Shown: positions 34,801 through 45,258, counted from the stretch's first letter. The stretch is 64,000 bases of DNA from Mesostigma viride (GCA_009746045.1 RPFO01000256.1:293501-357500), one strand, 5' to 3'. The notes: generated by a model from the sequence alone, not told the origin. Translations and numbers: made by a program.

Positions 34801-36363
34801 TCGTAACTTTTCGTTCCAGGTGCTGAACGCCAAGCCCGAGAACGTGGAGCGTGAGGCCGAGATCGTGGCGCAGAGCGGGCGCAAGGGGGCGGTGACGATC
34901 GCCACCAACATGGCCGGGCGCGGGACAGATATCATCCTCGGGGGCAACGCCGAGTACATGGCGCGGCTCAAGCTGCGCGAGGTCATCATGCCCAAGTGAG
35001 TGCACATGCGCGAGGTCATCATGCCCAAGTGAGCGGACCCTGGCGCTGCCACGATTGGCAGTCGGGCTCATGAGTGTGTGAATGGCATGCAGTGCAGTAC
35101 CTGGCGCAGCTCAAGCCGCGCAAGGTCATCATGCCCAAGTGAGCCGTAATGGCAAGAGGCACAACGGCTATCCCCGGCAGGGTGCATATGCCCCTGGCAG
35201 TGGGCAAGGATGATGCCCCATTTCTTTAGTGTATCTGAATTGCAGGTTAATCGCCATCCAGCTGAAGTGCTGCACAGCAGGCAGCGTGTGCTGATGACCC
35301 GTATCTCGCTGTGGCCGGATATGCCGCGGATGCCAGATGCCGCTCACCGGTCGTCTGTGCATGGTTTTTTCACCGGTCGGACGGCACTTGCCGATCCTCT
35401 GTGCACGGTGTTACTTTCTCCACCGGTCGGACAGCACTTGCCGATCCTCTGTGCACGGTGTTACTTTTTCCACCGGTCGGACAGCACTTGCCGATCCTCT
35501 GTGCACGGTGTTACTTTTTCCACCGGTCGGACAGCACTTGCCGATCCTCTGTGCACGGTGTTACTTTTTCCACCGGTCGGACAGCACTTGCCGATCCTCT
35601 GTGCACGGTGTTACTTTCTCCACCGGTCGGACAGCACTTGCCGATCCTCTGTGCACGGTGTTACTTTCTCCACCGGTCGGACAGCACTTGCCGATCCTCT
35701 GTGCATGGTTTTACTTACTACAATTTGTTTTGCTCTTATGGAGCTTGCCTACACTAGGACGAGGGTTTGTGACCCCCCGAAGGAGTGGCCCTCGCGAAGC
35801 CTAGTTTTCTGCGCATCGGCCCTCTTTTCTTTTTCTTTTTATTGCTCTGACACGGAATGGGCGGGTTGCGGTACCATTTTTTTTCCCGTTTGGTTTGCTT
35901 TTGTTTATATTTGGTTTTTTGCGTGTGCCAGGATCGTGATGTCCGACGACGACGAGATCAACTTTGAGAAGGGCAAGCAGCTCAAGCGCAAGCGCACGTG
36001 GGCGGTGAGTCCAGGAACTTGTTTTGGACTTTAGGGGCAGGAGGTAGGCATCCATAAGCATGTACATGACTGGCAGATAAGGAAGTTGCATTCACACTCT
36101 GTGCCATCTAGTATGTGTTCCCTGTGCGTGTCCATCCGTCCACTTACATGGGCACATAATTATAGACACACCGGTGTCCCCTGAGCCCTTCCCCGTCAGC
36201 ATCACTTATTCTTGTGTAAAACTCATTTGGCAAAATCTTTCCTTCTCCCGCATTACACAGGTGTGCCCTGACCTCCTCTCTGTCAACATCAGCATCAACA
36301 TGCGACAAAACAATAGCTTGCATAGCCATCGCTCGAGATATTGTTTCCAAAAACTTTTGCCTG

Positions 36364-36439
<76 letters not shown>

Positions 36440-39400
36440 TCAAAACTTCTGGTTTCCATACACAACCGCAGGTGTCGCCCGACCTCTTCCCCGTCGACAT
36501 CAGCGCCGAGGCCAAGAAGCTGCTGGAGGACGCGGCCGACGCGGCGGTGGCCGCGTGGGGCGCCAACGGTCTCGAGGCGCTGGTGGCAGAGGACCGCGTC
36601 GCGGTGGCGTGCGAGAAGTACCCGACGTCGGACCCCGTGCTGATCAAGATGCGTGCGGCGTTCGAGAGGATGTTTGACGAGTTCTCCGTCGAAACGAACA
36701 AGGAGAAGCAGGAGGTGGGTGGGTGGGTGGGTGGGTGGGTGGGTGGGTGGGTGGGTGGGTGGGTGGGTGGGTGGGTGGGTGGGTGGGTGGGTGGGTGGGT
36801 GGGTGGGTGGGTGGGTGGGTGGGTGGTGTGGGCGGGCGGGCGGGCGGGCGGGCGGGCGGGTGGGTGGGTGGGTGGGTGGGTATCTTGTTTTTTTTTGAAG
36901 TGCTGCAGCTAGCACGGGGCTGACTTAGAGGATTGCGTGATGTCCTTGTGGGCGGGAGTGTGGGTACCGTGCTCATCCAGGCGCGGGCCGTGTAAGAGGA
37001 TTTCAATTCATGTGTTTTGATGGTCTAAGTCATCATGTGTTTTGACAATTTTTTGGATTGAGGCCAACAGGGAGTAGCAGTTTGAGAGAAGCAGGGTTGG
37101 GTGGGGACAAAGGAAGGGGAAGCAGGAGGTGGGATGTTTTGATTATCCGTGTGTGGGTTGTGTTTAGTCCTTGTGTGTTTATTGGTGGAGACCAATGGTC
37201 AGACTGGAAGGAAAAGGAGGGGTTCAAAACTTGTGTGGAGATTTCGCAATCTCAAACAAAATCGGATTGTTCCCAGCAGTAGAAATTGTGCGTGGTGCTC
37301 AATCCGTTGAATTTATGACTACATTGGTCCTGCTGCGCTAAATGCTTTTACTTTTGCTGGCGCGCTCCTTGTTTGCACCACCTGCCAGGTCATCGAGCTG
37401 GGTGGCCTGCACGTGGTGGGCACAGAGCGCCATGAGTCACGCCGTATTGACAACCAGGTGCGTGTGAGAGAACACACTGGCCACAAGCAGGTAGCAGAAT
37501 ACGGTGGACCTAGTACTAATATACTCTATAGCCATTTAGTATATGCCCCACGTGGTGGCAACAGAGCAGCACTAGTCGCGCCGTATTTGCAACCAGGTGT
37601 GCGTGATAGAACGCACTTGCCACAATAGTACATGCCTCACGCGGTGCCACTAGTCGCGCCGTATTTGCAACCAGGTGCGCGCTCTTGGCAATCCAACCAT
37701 GTACCCCTTTGCTGCAACTGGCATGTACCCTGGAAGTTGAGGGATCCTTTAGCTTGCTTTGTGGACGAATCTGCATGACGAGACAGTGCTGTGTCGTGCC
37801 AAGCTTTGTCGGGAGCTGGGTGGGGTGTGTAGGGACAGTAGGCCTACACAGGTAGTACTTTTTCATTTTTGTTGCCATTCAGCCTTTTTTGAAATTTGCT
37901 GGCTGCCAAGAAATCGCATCCCCTTGTTATAGACCAAGGCTCCCAGCTTGCACATGCATGGCCTTCCTTTCTCTTCCCTTTGCCCCCACCCACCCCCACC
38001 CACCCACCACCCACCCACCCACCCACCCACCCACCCACCCACCCACCCACCCACCCACCCACCCACCCACCCACCCACCCACCCACCCACCCCACACTCA
38101 CACAATTTTTTCCCTTCCCCTCCCCACACACACCATCGGTGATGTGGCGCACATATGCACCCATCCACCCAAAGCGCCCACGCACACACGCAGACGCACG
38201 CTGGCACACGCACATGCACACGCGCACACACCCATACACACATGCTCCCTCATCCATACGCTCACTCATCCATACGCTCACTCATCCTTATGCTCACTCA
38301 TCCATATGCTCACTCATCCATACGCTCACATGCGGCCTATCCGTAACGTTGGCAACCTCAGCTGCGTGGGCGCAGCGGCCGCCAGGGTGACCCTGGCAGC
38401 ACCCGCTTCTTCCTGTCACTGGGGGACAACATCTTCCGCATCTTTGGCGGCGACCGCATCCAGGTGCGAGTCGCTTCCCTTTGGGCTGATCAATGACCTT
38501 GTTGTTAGCTCTCCCTATTGCGGCTCTCCGTATTGCGGCTCTCCTTATTGCGGCTCTCCCTGTTGCATCGTAAGCAATTGAACCTTGCCATCCAGGTGCC
38601 CGCCGCTTCTTGTGCACTTGCAAGTTTTGCTTCTGTATTGCTTTTTTGTGGCATTTCCATCCAGTGCGCGCCGCGTCCCTGCTTAGTGAACAAACAAACT
38701 TTTTCATCCAAGTGCTCACTTCTGTTTCGTATAACTTGGTCTGTAATTCAGCTTTCCCTTGCATGGCGAATGCACAGTGCTATCCAGTATGCATGCACCG
38801 GTTCCCGCCTTGGCAACCAAATCCCACGGCATGTTGTCCGTGTTTCATGTCCCGTGTGCCATGTTGAAGATCTGATGAGGAGAGGGCCTGATGCCAAGCT
38901 CCTGTCGAGGACCTGTGGAAGACCTGCCGATCAAATCACTTCGCCTCACACGTCTCTCTATATATATCTAGTTTACAACATTGTCACAATCCAGCCCCCT
39001 TCGCAAATGGGCTTGCCTTGCCTTGCCTTGCCTTGCCTTGCGAAGCCGTACTAATGCCTTCATCTCCCACATCCCCCCCCCCTGCTTTAGGTCATGAAGA
39101 GCATGTTTCGCGCTGAGGACCTGCCAAAGCGTGCCTCTTGTACCAAAGGCCTCGTGGCTTCTCTCGTGATTGCACCTCCAACCCCACCCACCACCTTAGG
39201 CACGACGAGTGCATTCCTCGGGGGGGCCTCTGCCAACCACCTCAAACAATACCAAAGTAACGACTACGCTACCTGCTAGTAGTACTCTTGTTCTCTCCCC
39301 TTCCGTTCCCGGCGCACTATCGGCGGATGTCGAGTGCATTCCTCGCGGAGGACCCGCTAACCTTCCCGTTGAATGCACGACAGCCCCCTGGCTGCTATTC

Positions 39401-42400
39401 CCTCCTTCCTCACCCTCACCCCCAGTGCATGATGTCCGCATTCCGCGTTGAAAGCAAGACCGGCTGACCCTTCTATTTACCTAGCGGGATCCCGTGAAAG
39501 GGCGCGATAGCTCATTTGAAAGTTCTCATGAAAAGAAACTAGAGGCACGTGCACAACACAAAATTCGAGCAATAATTTGGTTTGTAGGTAGTAACTAGTG
39601 CCCCCAAAAGTACCTGCCGGCACTTTTTCTCAGATATTCTTGCAAGAGCTTGCAAAAAGCTTGTGGGGTCGTTCAAAGAGATGTTTCCTGCCCAACCCCA
39701 GGTCAAACAGAGATGATTTCATGTTTAGGGGGTCAAATCTTCTTTTGGGGGTATCTCTGGACCTAAAATGACGAACTTGAGCCAGCCACCGCTAAAAATG
39801 GGGCTAAATGCATGGGCTAACCGGACAACCCACTGGCTGGAGCTTCCACGGTCCGATTCGCCAAATTTTCGGCCTGCGCTGGTTGTCTCATTGGTACTTT
39901 CCCCTGGCTTTCATTCCCTCCTTGCTCCACCCCCAGGGCATGATGTCGGCCTTCCGCGTGGAGGACCTCCCAATCGAGTCGGACATGCTCACGCGCTCGC
40001 TGGACGAGGCGCAGAAGAAGGTGGAGACCTATTTCTACGACATCCGCAAGCAGCTGTTTGAGTACGATGAGGTGCTCAACAGCCAGCGCGAGAAGCTGTA
40101 CGCGATCCGGCGCGCAGCGCTCAACGCGGACACGCTCACGGACCTCATGTACGAGTACGCCACGGCAACGATGGACGACATCCTGCAGGTGAGTGAGGAG
40201 GGGGCGGTGGCTGGGCGTGCCGTGCCGTGCCGTGGCATGGGCATGGATGCGAATGTGGGGGGAAAGTGGAGCGGGCATGTATTGGTTCGCCAAGGTGGCT
40301 GGTGGGCTAGCTTCACTGTGTTCGAGTACACGACTGCGGCCGCGGACGACATCTTGCAGGTGAGGAGGGGGCAGTGTTTCCATGACCTTAGTTTATAAGC
40401 TTGGAGAAGGGGTGGCTGTGTCGCAAAGTTTTCCATTGCAGCGCTTAACGGCCTGTATCAGTATGAGTACACGACGACCACCACGGACGAGAGGTTGCCC
40501 GTGGGTGGCATGGTTTTCCAAACTTAGTACCCCATGTCTGGAGTCGGGGTGTTTGTCTTGCCAAAAACTTGGTTGTGGCGCAGTTGGTTGGCGGGCGCAG
40601 CAGACAGTGGGTGCAGCCATGCAGCCTCGTTGCCTCGTAGCCTCATTGCCTTGCAGCCGCGCAGCCCTAGATTGTGGCACTTTGCATGTGTGTAGCGGTA
40701 TGCAACGGGCCATTGTGAGGGCAATGCTTGGGGCCACTTTGCCTTTTGTTCCCGTCCCTTGTTGGGTAGCGCATGGTTCGCTAGGGATTGGTGCTTGTGG
40801 GGTCTGTCGCAACCAGGTGGTCTCTGTCCCCAGTGATCCGTTCTGCCTCCCACATGATCCGTTCTGCCTCCCTTGCTCGGCGCTGCCGTGTCGACCTGTA
40901 TGTGGGTGCTGTGCATGTGGGTGTTTAGCGTGTAATAGATTCTACTGGGTGGGCGTTCCAATTCTGGCATTGGCGCATGTATATTTTGTGCATGTATGCG
41001 CGTTTCAGAATCCATCGGTCTCCCACTCTTTTGTCCGTGTGCCTCCCTTTGCGTGCCCCCCATCTGTACGCCCCCGCGCTGGCGCTTTGTTTTCCTGTTG
41101 CCCAGGCCAACGTGAATTCCACGCTGCCGCCCGAGGAGTGGCCGTTTGAGACGCTCTGCACCAAGCTCAAGCAGTGAGTGAATACGTGGATACGAGTACC
41201 TGTTTAAGAATAAAACACTTCTTTCTTAGTGAGGCCATGTGCCAAGCTGAAGCAGTGAGTTTATGGTGAACGACGTGTTTATAAAGAAACAAGGCTTTTC
41301 TTGTACAAGCGGTGTATTTGAGTCAGGCTATGCATCAGGGCTGCAGGAAAGCCAAGCGGAAGCTAGTTCCCCCTTGTGGCTACCAGCTTGCAGGCGGAAG
41401 CTAGTGGCCGAAAGGATTTGCCGAGAGGCTGCGCACCAAGCGGTGGCAGTGAGCGACTGTAATGGAATGCTGTGTGTTACTATTAGCAACGACCGCTGGC
41501 AAGTGCCCCCCTTCCCCTGTCCCCCTCCCCTTCAGGTACTGCTACCTGCTGGAGGACATTGCATTCGAGCTGCTCGACTTACTGTTTATTGCTCGCATCA
41601 CACTAGTGTTATCATCATCATCATTTTATTATCATCATTATTATTATTATCATCATCATACTACTACTACTACTGTCCTCGCTGGCATGCGCCCCCCTTC
41701 CCTCTTTTCCCCCCAGGTACTGCTACCTGCTGGAGGACATCACGCCCGAGCTGCTCAAGGAGAAGGCGGGCGGCGACTACGAGGCGCTGCGCGCGTACAT
41801 GCACAAGCGTGGTGTGGAGGCCTATGAGACGCGCAAGGTGAGGGGCGGATGCGATAAACACTGGATGCGGAACAGTTTACAAGACGGGATGCAAGTAGAA
41901 GCGCTTGGGTTAGGCTATGATTGTATGCCTTGTACTCGTATGATCGCCTGCTCACTCGTGTGCTTCAATTGGGGGTTGCTTTTTACTTGTCACTCCCCCA
42001 CCGCATGACAGGCAATGGTGGACAAGCTGGACCTTTGCGTGCATGCCTTGTCCTGCTGTGTGTCATGCTCACGCCTGTCACCTACATGAAACCACTTTGT
42101 CCCTGGATATGCTTACTCGCCCTCATCCCCCTCGTGACAGGCTGCAGTGGGCAAGGTGGACCTAGGATTGCCTTGACTGGTGTGGTGCTTAGTCCTTTGT
42201 GCCTCTTTGTCTCCCCATCTTGCCGCCCTGCCACTCCCTGCCCACCAGGCGGCGGTGGACAAGCTGGACCCGGAGTTGATGCAGGAGGCGGAGCGCTACT
42301 TTGTGCTCTCACAGACCGACCGACTGTGGCAGCAACACCTTGAGCAGATCAAGTTCATCCAGCAGGTACGCGGCGCGGGTCACGCGTGAGGGCGCTGCTC

Positions 42401-44122
42401 ATGTGTGTGGGGCGCTAGTCGTTTGGGCAAGCGCCCAAGAATAAACCTGCCGGTGACAGATGGCAGCAGCACCTGGAGCAAATCAAGTTCATTAGCAGAT
42501 GACTTCATAACTTCTGTCTGTGAATCCCCTTATCATTCATGGGCGTCACCCTCACCCTCGCGAAGCCCTGCCTGATAAGTGATTGAGCAACGCGAGGCCC
42601 AGTTGGAGTGTCACAGACCCAATGCAGAGGTTATGCGTGATCGTAGCTTGCACCGAATCTAGCCAGCAAAGGGTGCTCGTTGGTAGGGCATGCACACTGG
42701 CAGTAACGGATGCTAGTCGGTAGGGAGCCCTCTTGTCCACCCGTGATGGGCACTGGCCACTAGGGTGCCCCTCCGTCCAGCAGGTGGCGAAAGGTGGCAG
42801 CGCGTAGAGCAATGCAGGAGGCAACAGTTGCTGGCAAAGCCGATGGGTGAAAAATGAAAATAAACGGACTGGGGTTTTCTGAACAGGTGCATCGGTTGGC
42901 GCTGTGCCATTGGTACCGCCCATCCCATGTGGCTCTCCTTGGCCCGCCTGCTGCCCGGACCCAAAGCAGGTTACAGATGCTAGTCAATAGGCACCAAATC
43001 CTTGCCCACCTGTTTCACGTTTCTTTCACCACTCGCCTATTTCTCTTTGTATGTAACCCCGTACCTGTTTTTTCTTGTCTCTTTCACCGCTCGCCATCGC
43101 CCTGGCACGCGTGCGGTGTGATCTACCAGCGATGCCCTGGTTTGGCCACCACCACCACCTCACGCAACACCTCCCCCCCCCCCCCCCCCCCGCCACACAC
43201 ACACACACCACCACATTACCACAACAGCATTACTACTAACGTCACCACTCACATAAACGCACGCATCTCCCCCTTTGCTTTTCTCTGCATTTTGTCCCTC
43301 TTTGCTTTTTTAAAACCCCACAGGCGGTCTCCCTGCGTGGCTACGCGCAAAAGGACCCCCTTACCGAGTACAAGCTGGAAGGGTACAACCTGTTTGTGGA
43401 GATGATCGGCCAGATTCGCCGCAACGTCATCTACTCCGTCTACATGGTGAGTGCGTGCGGTCTATTACCCATCTACTCCGTCTACATGGTGAGTGTGTGC
43501 GGTCTATTACCCATCTACTTCGTCTACTTGGTGAGTGCGTGCGGTCTATTACCCATCTTCTCCCCCTACATGGTGAGTGCGTGTGGTCTAATACCCATCT
43601 CCTCTGTCTACATGGTGCGGCCTTTAGTACCCATCTACTCTAGGCGGTGATGTGCCACATGTATAGTGGGGATGATGTACCAGATCTGCCGCAATGTCAT
43701 CTACTCCGTCTACATGGTGAGCGCGGCCTATTAGATTCCGTGCTTTAACCCCGTTGTCATGTCCCATTGTTTAAATAAGGTTGTCTCGTGACTGCATCAG
43801 GAAGGACAAATCCTCTATGGCCGTTCGGCATTTTGCAACCATCCTGTTCCTCCAGTGTCCCAATCATCTATAACCCATATGAGGATTTATGTATGATTTC
43901 TGCTTTATTGCGAATTATGATTAACTAACTGTTCCGCTAGTCAATCCTGCGGTCGGCATGTTGCAACAGTTTCAACCAGTGGCGCCCGTGAAAGGGGCGG
44001 GAGGTTCCAAGGAGGAAGGAGCCGCAGGCAAGGATAAGGAGCCTGCTGCTGCGGGGGCAGTTTCTAGTGCGGGCGGCAAGCGGAAGGGCGGAGCTCCCCA
44101 GAAGAAGAAGGGCTCCAAGTAA
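25871..44122 (+). CDS. secA: Plastid preprotein translocase ATPase SecA (SecA1 type), 21 exons
   Basis: Motor ATPase driving proteins through the thylakoid SecYE channel. Exons: 25871-26299, 26428-26500, 27181-27387, 27707-27810, 28777-28956, 29842-29910, 31089-31238, 31632-31745, 32892-33065, 33815-33922, 34820-34995, 35932-36004, 36472-36714, 37389-37457, 38362-38463, 39937-40188, 41106-41173, 41717-41837, 42249-42365, 43324-43446, 43970-44122. All are GT-AG and in frame, total 1034 aa. The start ATG sits in ACCATGG. The first ~70 residues are Ser/Ala/Arg-rich, like a transit peptide. Motifs: Walker A MKTGEGKT (180-187), DEVD (287-290), [10 protein letters not shown] (565-574), [15 protein letters not shown] (from 724). 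The end is lysine-rich ([14 protein letters not shown]) without the bacterial zinc-binding cysteines. Introns make up about 83% of the gene. Confidence 0.96.
28036..28340. repeat. Minisatellite, 25 bp unit, SecA intron 4
   Basis: About 12 copies of TATAGTATAGTAGTGGGTCC plus ACGGG, with small variants (ACGCG, ACACG, GTGTTG for GTATAG). Translates as a repeated WTHYYTI-type peptide on minus; not a gene. Confidence 0.95.
28995..29179. repeat. (GGGA)n microsatellite, SecA intron 5
   Basis: About 185 bp of GGGA units with a few GGGT and one GGA slip. It lies between the donor of exon 5 and a decayed copy of exon 5. Confidence 0.97.
29181..29445 (+). repeat. Two decayed copies of SecA exon 5
   Basis: 29182-29278 has CCAGACGGTGGCCGAG (compare exon 5 start CCAGACGGCGGACGAG), then AGCGAGCGCGAGGT and GCCGCCGCGTTGGAGCGCGA leading to CACTGCGAG before GT. 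29392-29440 repeats the 3' part again (ACAGCGAGCAATACGCAAAG to GCACTGCGAG before GT). Exon 5 itself ends GAGCGCGACGTGCATTACAAG before GT. Confidence 0.8.
31700..31790 (+). repeat. Fresh 35 bp duplication of the SecA exon 8 donor junction
   Basis: TCACCTACCAGAACTTCTTC followed by CTGCAGGTG occurs twice without a mismatch; the two donor positions are 31746 and 31781. The 35 bp offset is out of frame. Confidence 0.95.
32577..32870. repeat. Long polypyrimidine tract, SecA intron 8
   Basis: About 290 bp rich in CCCTCTCCCTCT-like units plus a short (CA)n, immediately ahead of exon 9. It may serve as an unusually long polypyrimidine tract for the acceptor at 32891. Confidence 0.85.
33945..34035 (+). 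repeat. Donor-side echo of SecA exon 10
   Basis: Sequence 33971-34045 (AGCAAGATGCTGTCTGGCCT then GCTCAAAGAGA, CACCAGGTATATAGCAGTGG) copies the exon 10 end and the first ~25 bases of its intron. Offset is about 100 bp. Confidence 0.9.
34996..35145 (+). repeat. Donor-side echoes of SecA exon 11
   Basis: GCGCGAGGTCATCATGCCCA plus AGTGAG is present at the real junction (donor 34996) and perfectly again 33 bp later (donor 35029). A third copy, GCAAGGTCATCATGCCCAAG, lies near 35120-35142 together with a copy of the upstream CTGGCGCAGCTCAAGC. Confidence 0.92.
35346..35715. repeat. Minisatellite, 50 bp unit, SecA intron 11
   Basis: About seven near-identical units starting CACCGGTCGGACAGCACTTG and containing CCGATCCTCTGTGCACGGTG. 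Period is exactly 50 bp. Differences between units are single T/C or deletion events. Confidence 0.97.
36160..36300 (+). repeat. Acceptor-side echoes of SecA exon 13
   Basis: The exon 13 start (CAGGTGTCGCCCGACCTCTT, CCCCGTCGACATCAGC) is echoed at 36172-36203 (GGTGTCCCCTGAGCCCTTCC, CCGTCAGCATCA). It is echoed again at 36258-36293 (CAGGTGTGCCCTGACCTCCT, CTGTCAACATCAGC). Confidence 0.88.
36366..36436. repeat. (CA)n microsatellite, SecA intron 12
   Basis: About 71 bp of perfect CA dinucleotide, 35 bp before the exon 13 acceptor. Confidence 0.98.
36713..36880. repeat. (GGGT)n/(GGGC)n tetranucleotide array at the exon 13 donor
   Basis: About 110 bp of GGGT, then about 30 bp of GGGC, then GGGT again. 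The array starts at the GT donor itself (exon ends GAGGAG before GTGGGTGG), so every unit contains a GT. Confidence 0.95.
37540..37680 (+). repeat. Donor-side echoes of SecA exon 14
   Basis: Real exon end: CGCCGTATTGACAACCAG before GTGCGTG. Copies end at 37596 (CGCCGTATTTGCAACCAG before GTGTGCGTGATAGAACGCAC) and 37674 (the same before GTGCGCGC). Both also carry CACGTGGTGG- or CACGCGGTG-like upstream exon sequence. Exon-derived and intron-derived parts were duplicated together. Confidence 0.92.
37985..38092. repeat. (CCCA)n tetranucleotide array, SecA intron 14
   Basis: About 108 bp of CCCA units with two slips. It is followed at about 38247-38330 by six copies of a 16 bp unit (CTCACTCATCCATACG). 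Confidence 0.95.
39090..39465 (+). repeat. Four acceptor-side echoes of SecA exon 16
   Basis: Exon 16 begins GGCATGATGTCGGCCTTCCG then CGTGGAGGACCTCCCAAT. Echoes: 39091 (GTCATGAAGAGCATGTTTCG, CGCTGAGGACCTGCCAA), about 39198 (GCACGACGAGTGCATTCCTC), about 39327 (ATGTCGAGTGCATTCCTCGC, GGAGGACCCGCTAA) and 39424 (TGCATGATGTCCGCATTCCG, CGTTGAAAG). Confidence 0.85.
39480..39900. other. Unassigned insert within SecA intron 15
   Basis: Between the last exon 16 echo and exon 16 lies about 420 bp of lower-GC sequence lacking the echo motifs, for example CTAAAATGACGAACTTGAGC. It may be an old insertion; no ends or coding signals are visible. Confidence 0.35.
40315..40495 (+). repeat. Donor-side echoes of SecA exon 16
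   Basis: Exon end GAGTACGCCACGGCAACGAT GGACGACATCCTGCAG before GTGAG. Echo 1 ends at 40359 (TTCGAGTACACGACTGCGGC, CGCGGACGACATCTTGCAG before GTGAGGAGGGGGC). Echo 2 is at 40460-40491 (TATGAGTACACGACGACCAC, CACGGACGAGAG before GT). Confidence 0.9.
41530..41580 (+). repeat. Acceptor-side echo of SecA exon 18
   Basis: 41532-41578 reads TCAGGTACTGCTACCTGCTG GAGGACATTGCATTCGAGCT GCTC. It closely copies the true start at 41717 (CAGGTACTGCTACCTGCTGG AGGACATCACGCCCGAGCTG). The upstream pyrimidine tract is copied as well, so it is a full decoy acceptor. Confidence 0.93.
42005..42170 (+). repeat. Acceptor-side echoes of SecA exon 19
   Basis: Exon 19 opens CAGGCGGCGGTGGACAAGCT GGACC. Echoes at 42009 (CAGGCAATGGTGGACAAGCT GGACC) and 42138 (CAGGCTGCAGTGGGCAAGGT GGACC) keep the AG acceptor. 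Confidence 0.9.
42440..42502 (+). repeat. Donor-side echo of SecA exon 19
   Basis: CAGATGGCAGCAGCACCTGG AGCAAATCAAGTTCATTAGCAG at about 42458-42499 copies exon end TGTGGCAGCAACACCTTGAG CAGATCAAGTTCATCCAGCAG. The GT that would follow is lost (AT). Confidence 0.85.
43447..43735 (+). repeat. Tandem 42 bp donor-side echoes of SecA exon 20
   Basis: The exon end ATCTACTCCGTCTACATG before GTGAGTG is followed by four further copies with donors after 43488, 43530, 43572 and 43614, each exactly 42 bp apart. Another, longer echo ends at 43716 (CAGATCTGCCGCAATGTCAT then CTACTCCGTCTACATG before GTGAG). The 42 bp period is in frame and the repeats are open. Confidence 0.95.
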
Positions 44123-44374
44123 AGGTCTCACAGTTCTAGGCATTCCTTATAATAAGAGCTCTGCTTCGTTAATCGCTGGTGAGGAGGTCAGCGCCAGATG
44201 AGCTCGTGTGTGCCTTCCTGAATTTCTTGAAGCAAAGAGGGCGGGCACGCCCTCGAGTACAGCTGCTATTAGGATTGAGTGGCTGCAGGCATGATCATTG
44301 GTGTGCATTGCGTTAGAGCTTGTGCCATTGTACAATACATCTAGCGCAGCATTAACCTACTCTCGTGCAAATTT

Positions 44375-44380
44375 AATAAA
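44375..44380 (+). terminator. Possible poly(A) signal of secA
   Basis: AATAAA about 253 bp after the stop codon at 44120-44122, followed by a T-rich stretch, ahead of the retroelement copy at 44440. Position suits a 3' UTR end; other hexamers are possible. Confidence 0.4.
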
Positions 44381-44439
44381 GGCCTTTTTTGTTATGTTTT
44401 TTGTGATTGCAGGCATCCTCATACCACAGGGCATTTTAA

Positions 44440-44755
44440 GGGACATGTAGAGGACATGGGGGGGCTAGGCCTCTCGGTGATTTGGACTGGCAAGATGATG
44501 GACAAGGCCAAGTGGGCCCAGGTCATAGAGAACAAGGAACCCCTCCCGTCAGTGGGGAAGCGCCCGCGTGTTTGCAAACGCGGGAAGCACGCTAGACAGG
44601 ACCCCTAGGTTAGAGAGCTTAGAATTTAAAGTTGGCTTGATGTTGTAGATAGATTAGACCGGTAGGATTGTGTGTCCTCATCCATCCATCCATCGGGGTT
44701 AATGCTCCGTGACTCCCCAACGGGAGCACGAGTTTAATTAATTAATTAATTAATT
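44440..44755 (+). mobile_element. LINE 3' end copy with stem-loop and (TTAA)n tail
   Basis: Begins near GTAGAGGACATGGGGGGGCT and includes the coding tail MMDKAKWAQVIE in one frame, the ACCGGTAGGATTG block and the (CATC)n run. It ends in GACTCCCCAACGGGAGCAC with TTAA repeats. 5'-truncated to about 300 bp, as is usual for LINE insertions, and placed just after secA. Confidence 0.85.
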
Positions 44756-45258
44756 TAAGGGAGGAGCTGTTATCTTGCGTGGGGGGCTCGGGGCTAATTA
44801 AATAAATTAATGAAAAAAACGTAGACTGCATGCGTCACTTGGGTATCAATAAAGGAACCTTCAATTAACCCCTATACACAACGAGAAGTAGGGAGGGCGC
44901 CTAGCTAGCTTTTCTACCTGCCTCAAGTGGGCAGGCCACTCAGGACACTCTCTGCATGCATGATGATGCAGGCCCAACTGTGGGTGCAATACAACAGGAA
45001 GTAGCAAGAGCATAGCGGATGCAGTAAGGCTGCCCCATTGATCGCCCAGAGGCCACAGATAGGCTTGGAACTCATTAAGAGAGCTGCCGGTTTGGGAGTG
45101 AATATCAAGTAACGTGCGTGCTAACTTTCACGGTCGTCGGCAGAGCCCATTTTCGGAAGAGCCAAGGTTTGAAGAAGGGGTGAAGCCAATCATTGGAGAG
45201 GTGCGTGAAGTGCGGGCGCACCTCAACGACTTCCATTAATTAATTAATTAACTAATTA

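Noticed and set aside
39768-40398. Reading SecA exon 16 as extending upstream to 39808 in the same frame
   Set aside because: The family alignment starts at GMMSAF after a clear pyrimidine tract and AG at 39936; upstream sequence does not match SecA.
25871-44122. Bacterial contamination or endosymbiont origin of the SecA gene
   Set aside because: Twenty GT-AG introns with frame preserved and a transit-like N-terminus show a nuclear gene.
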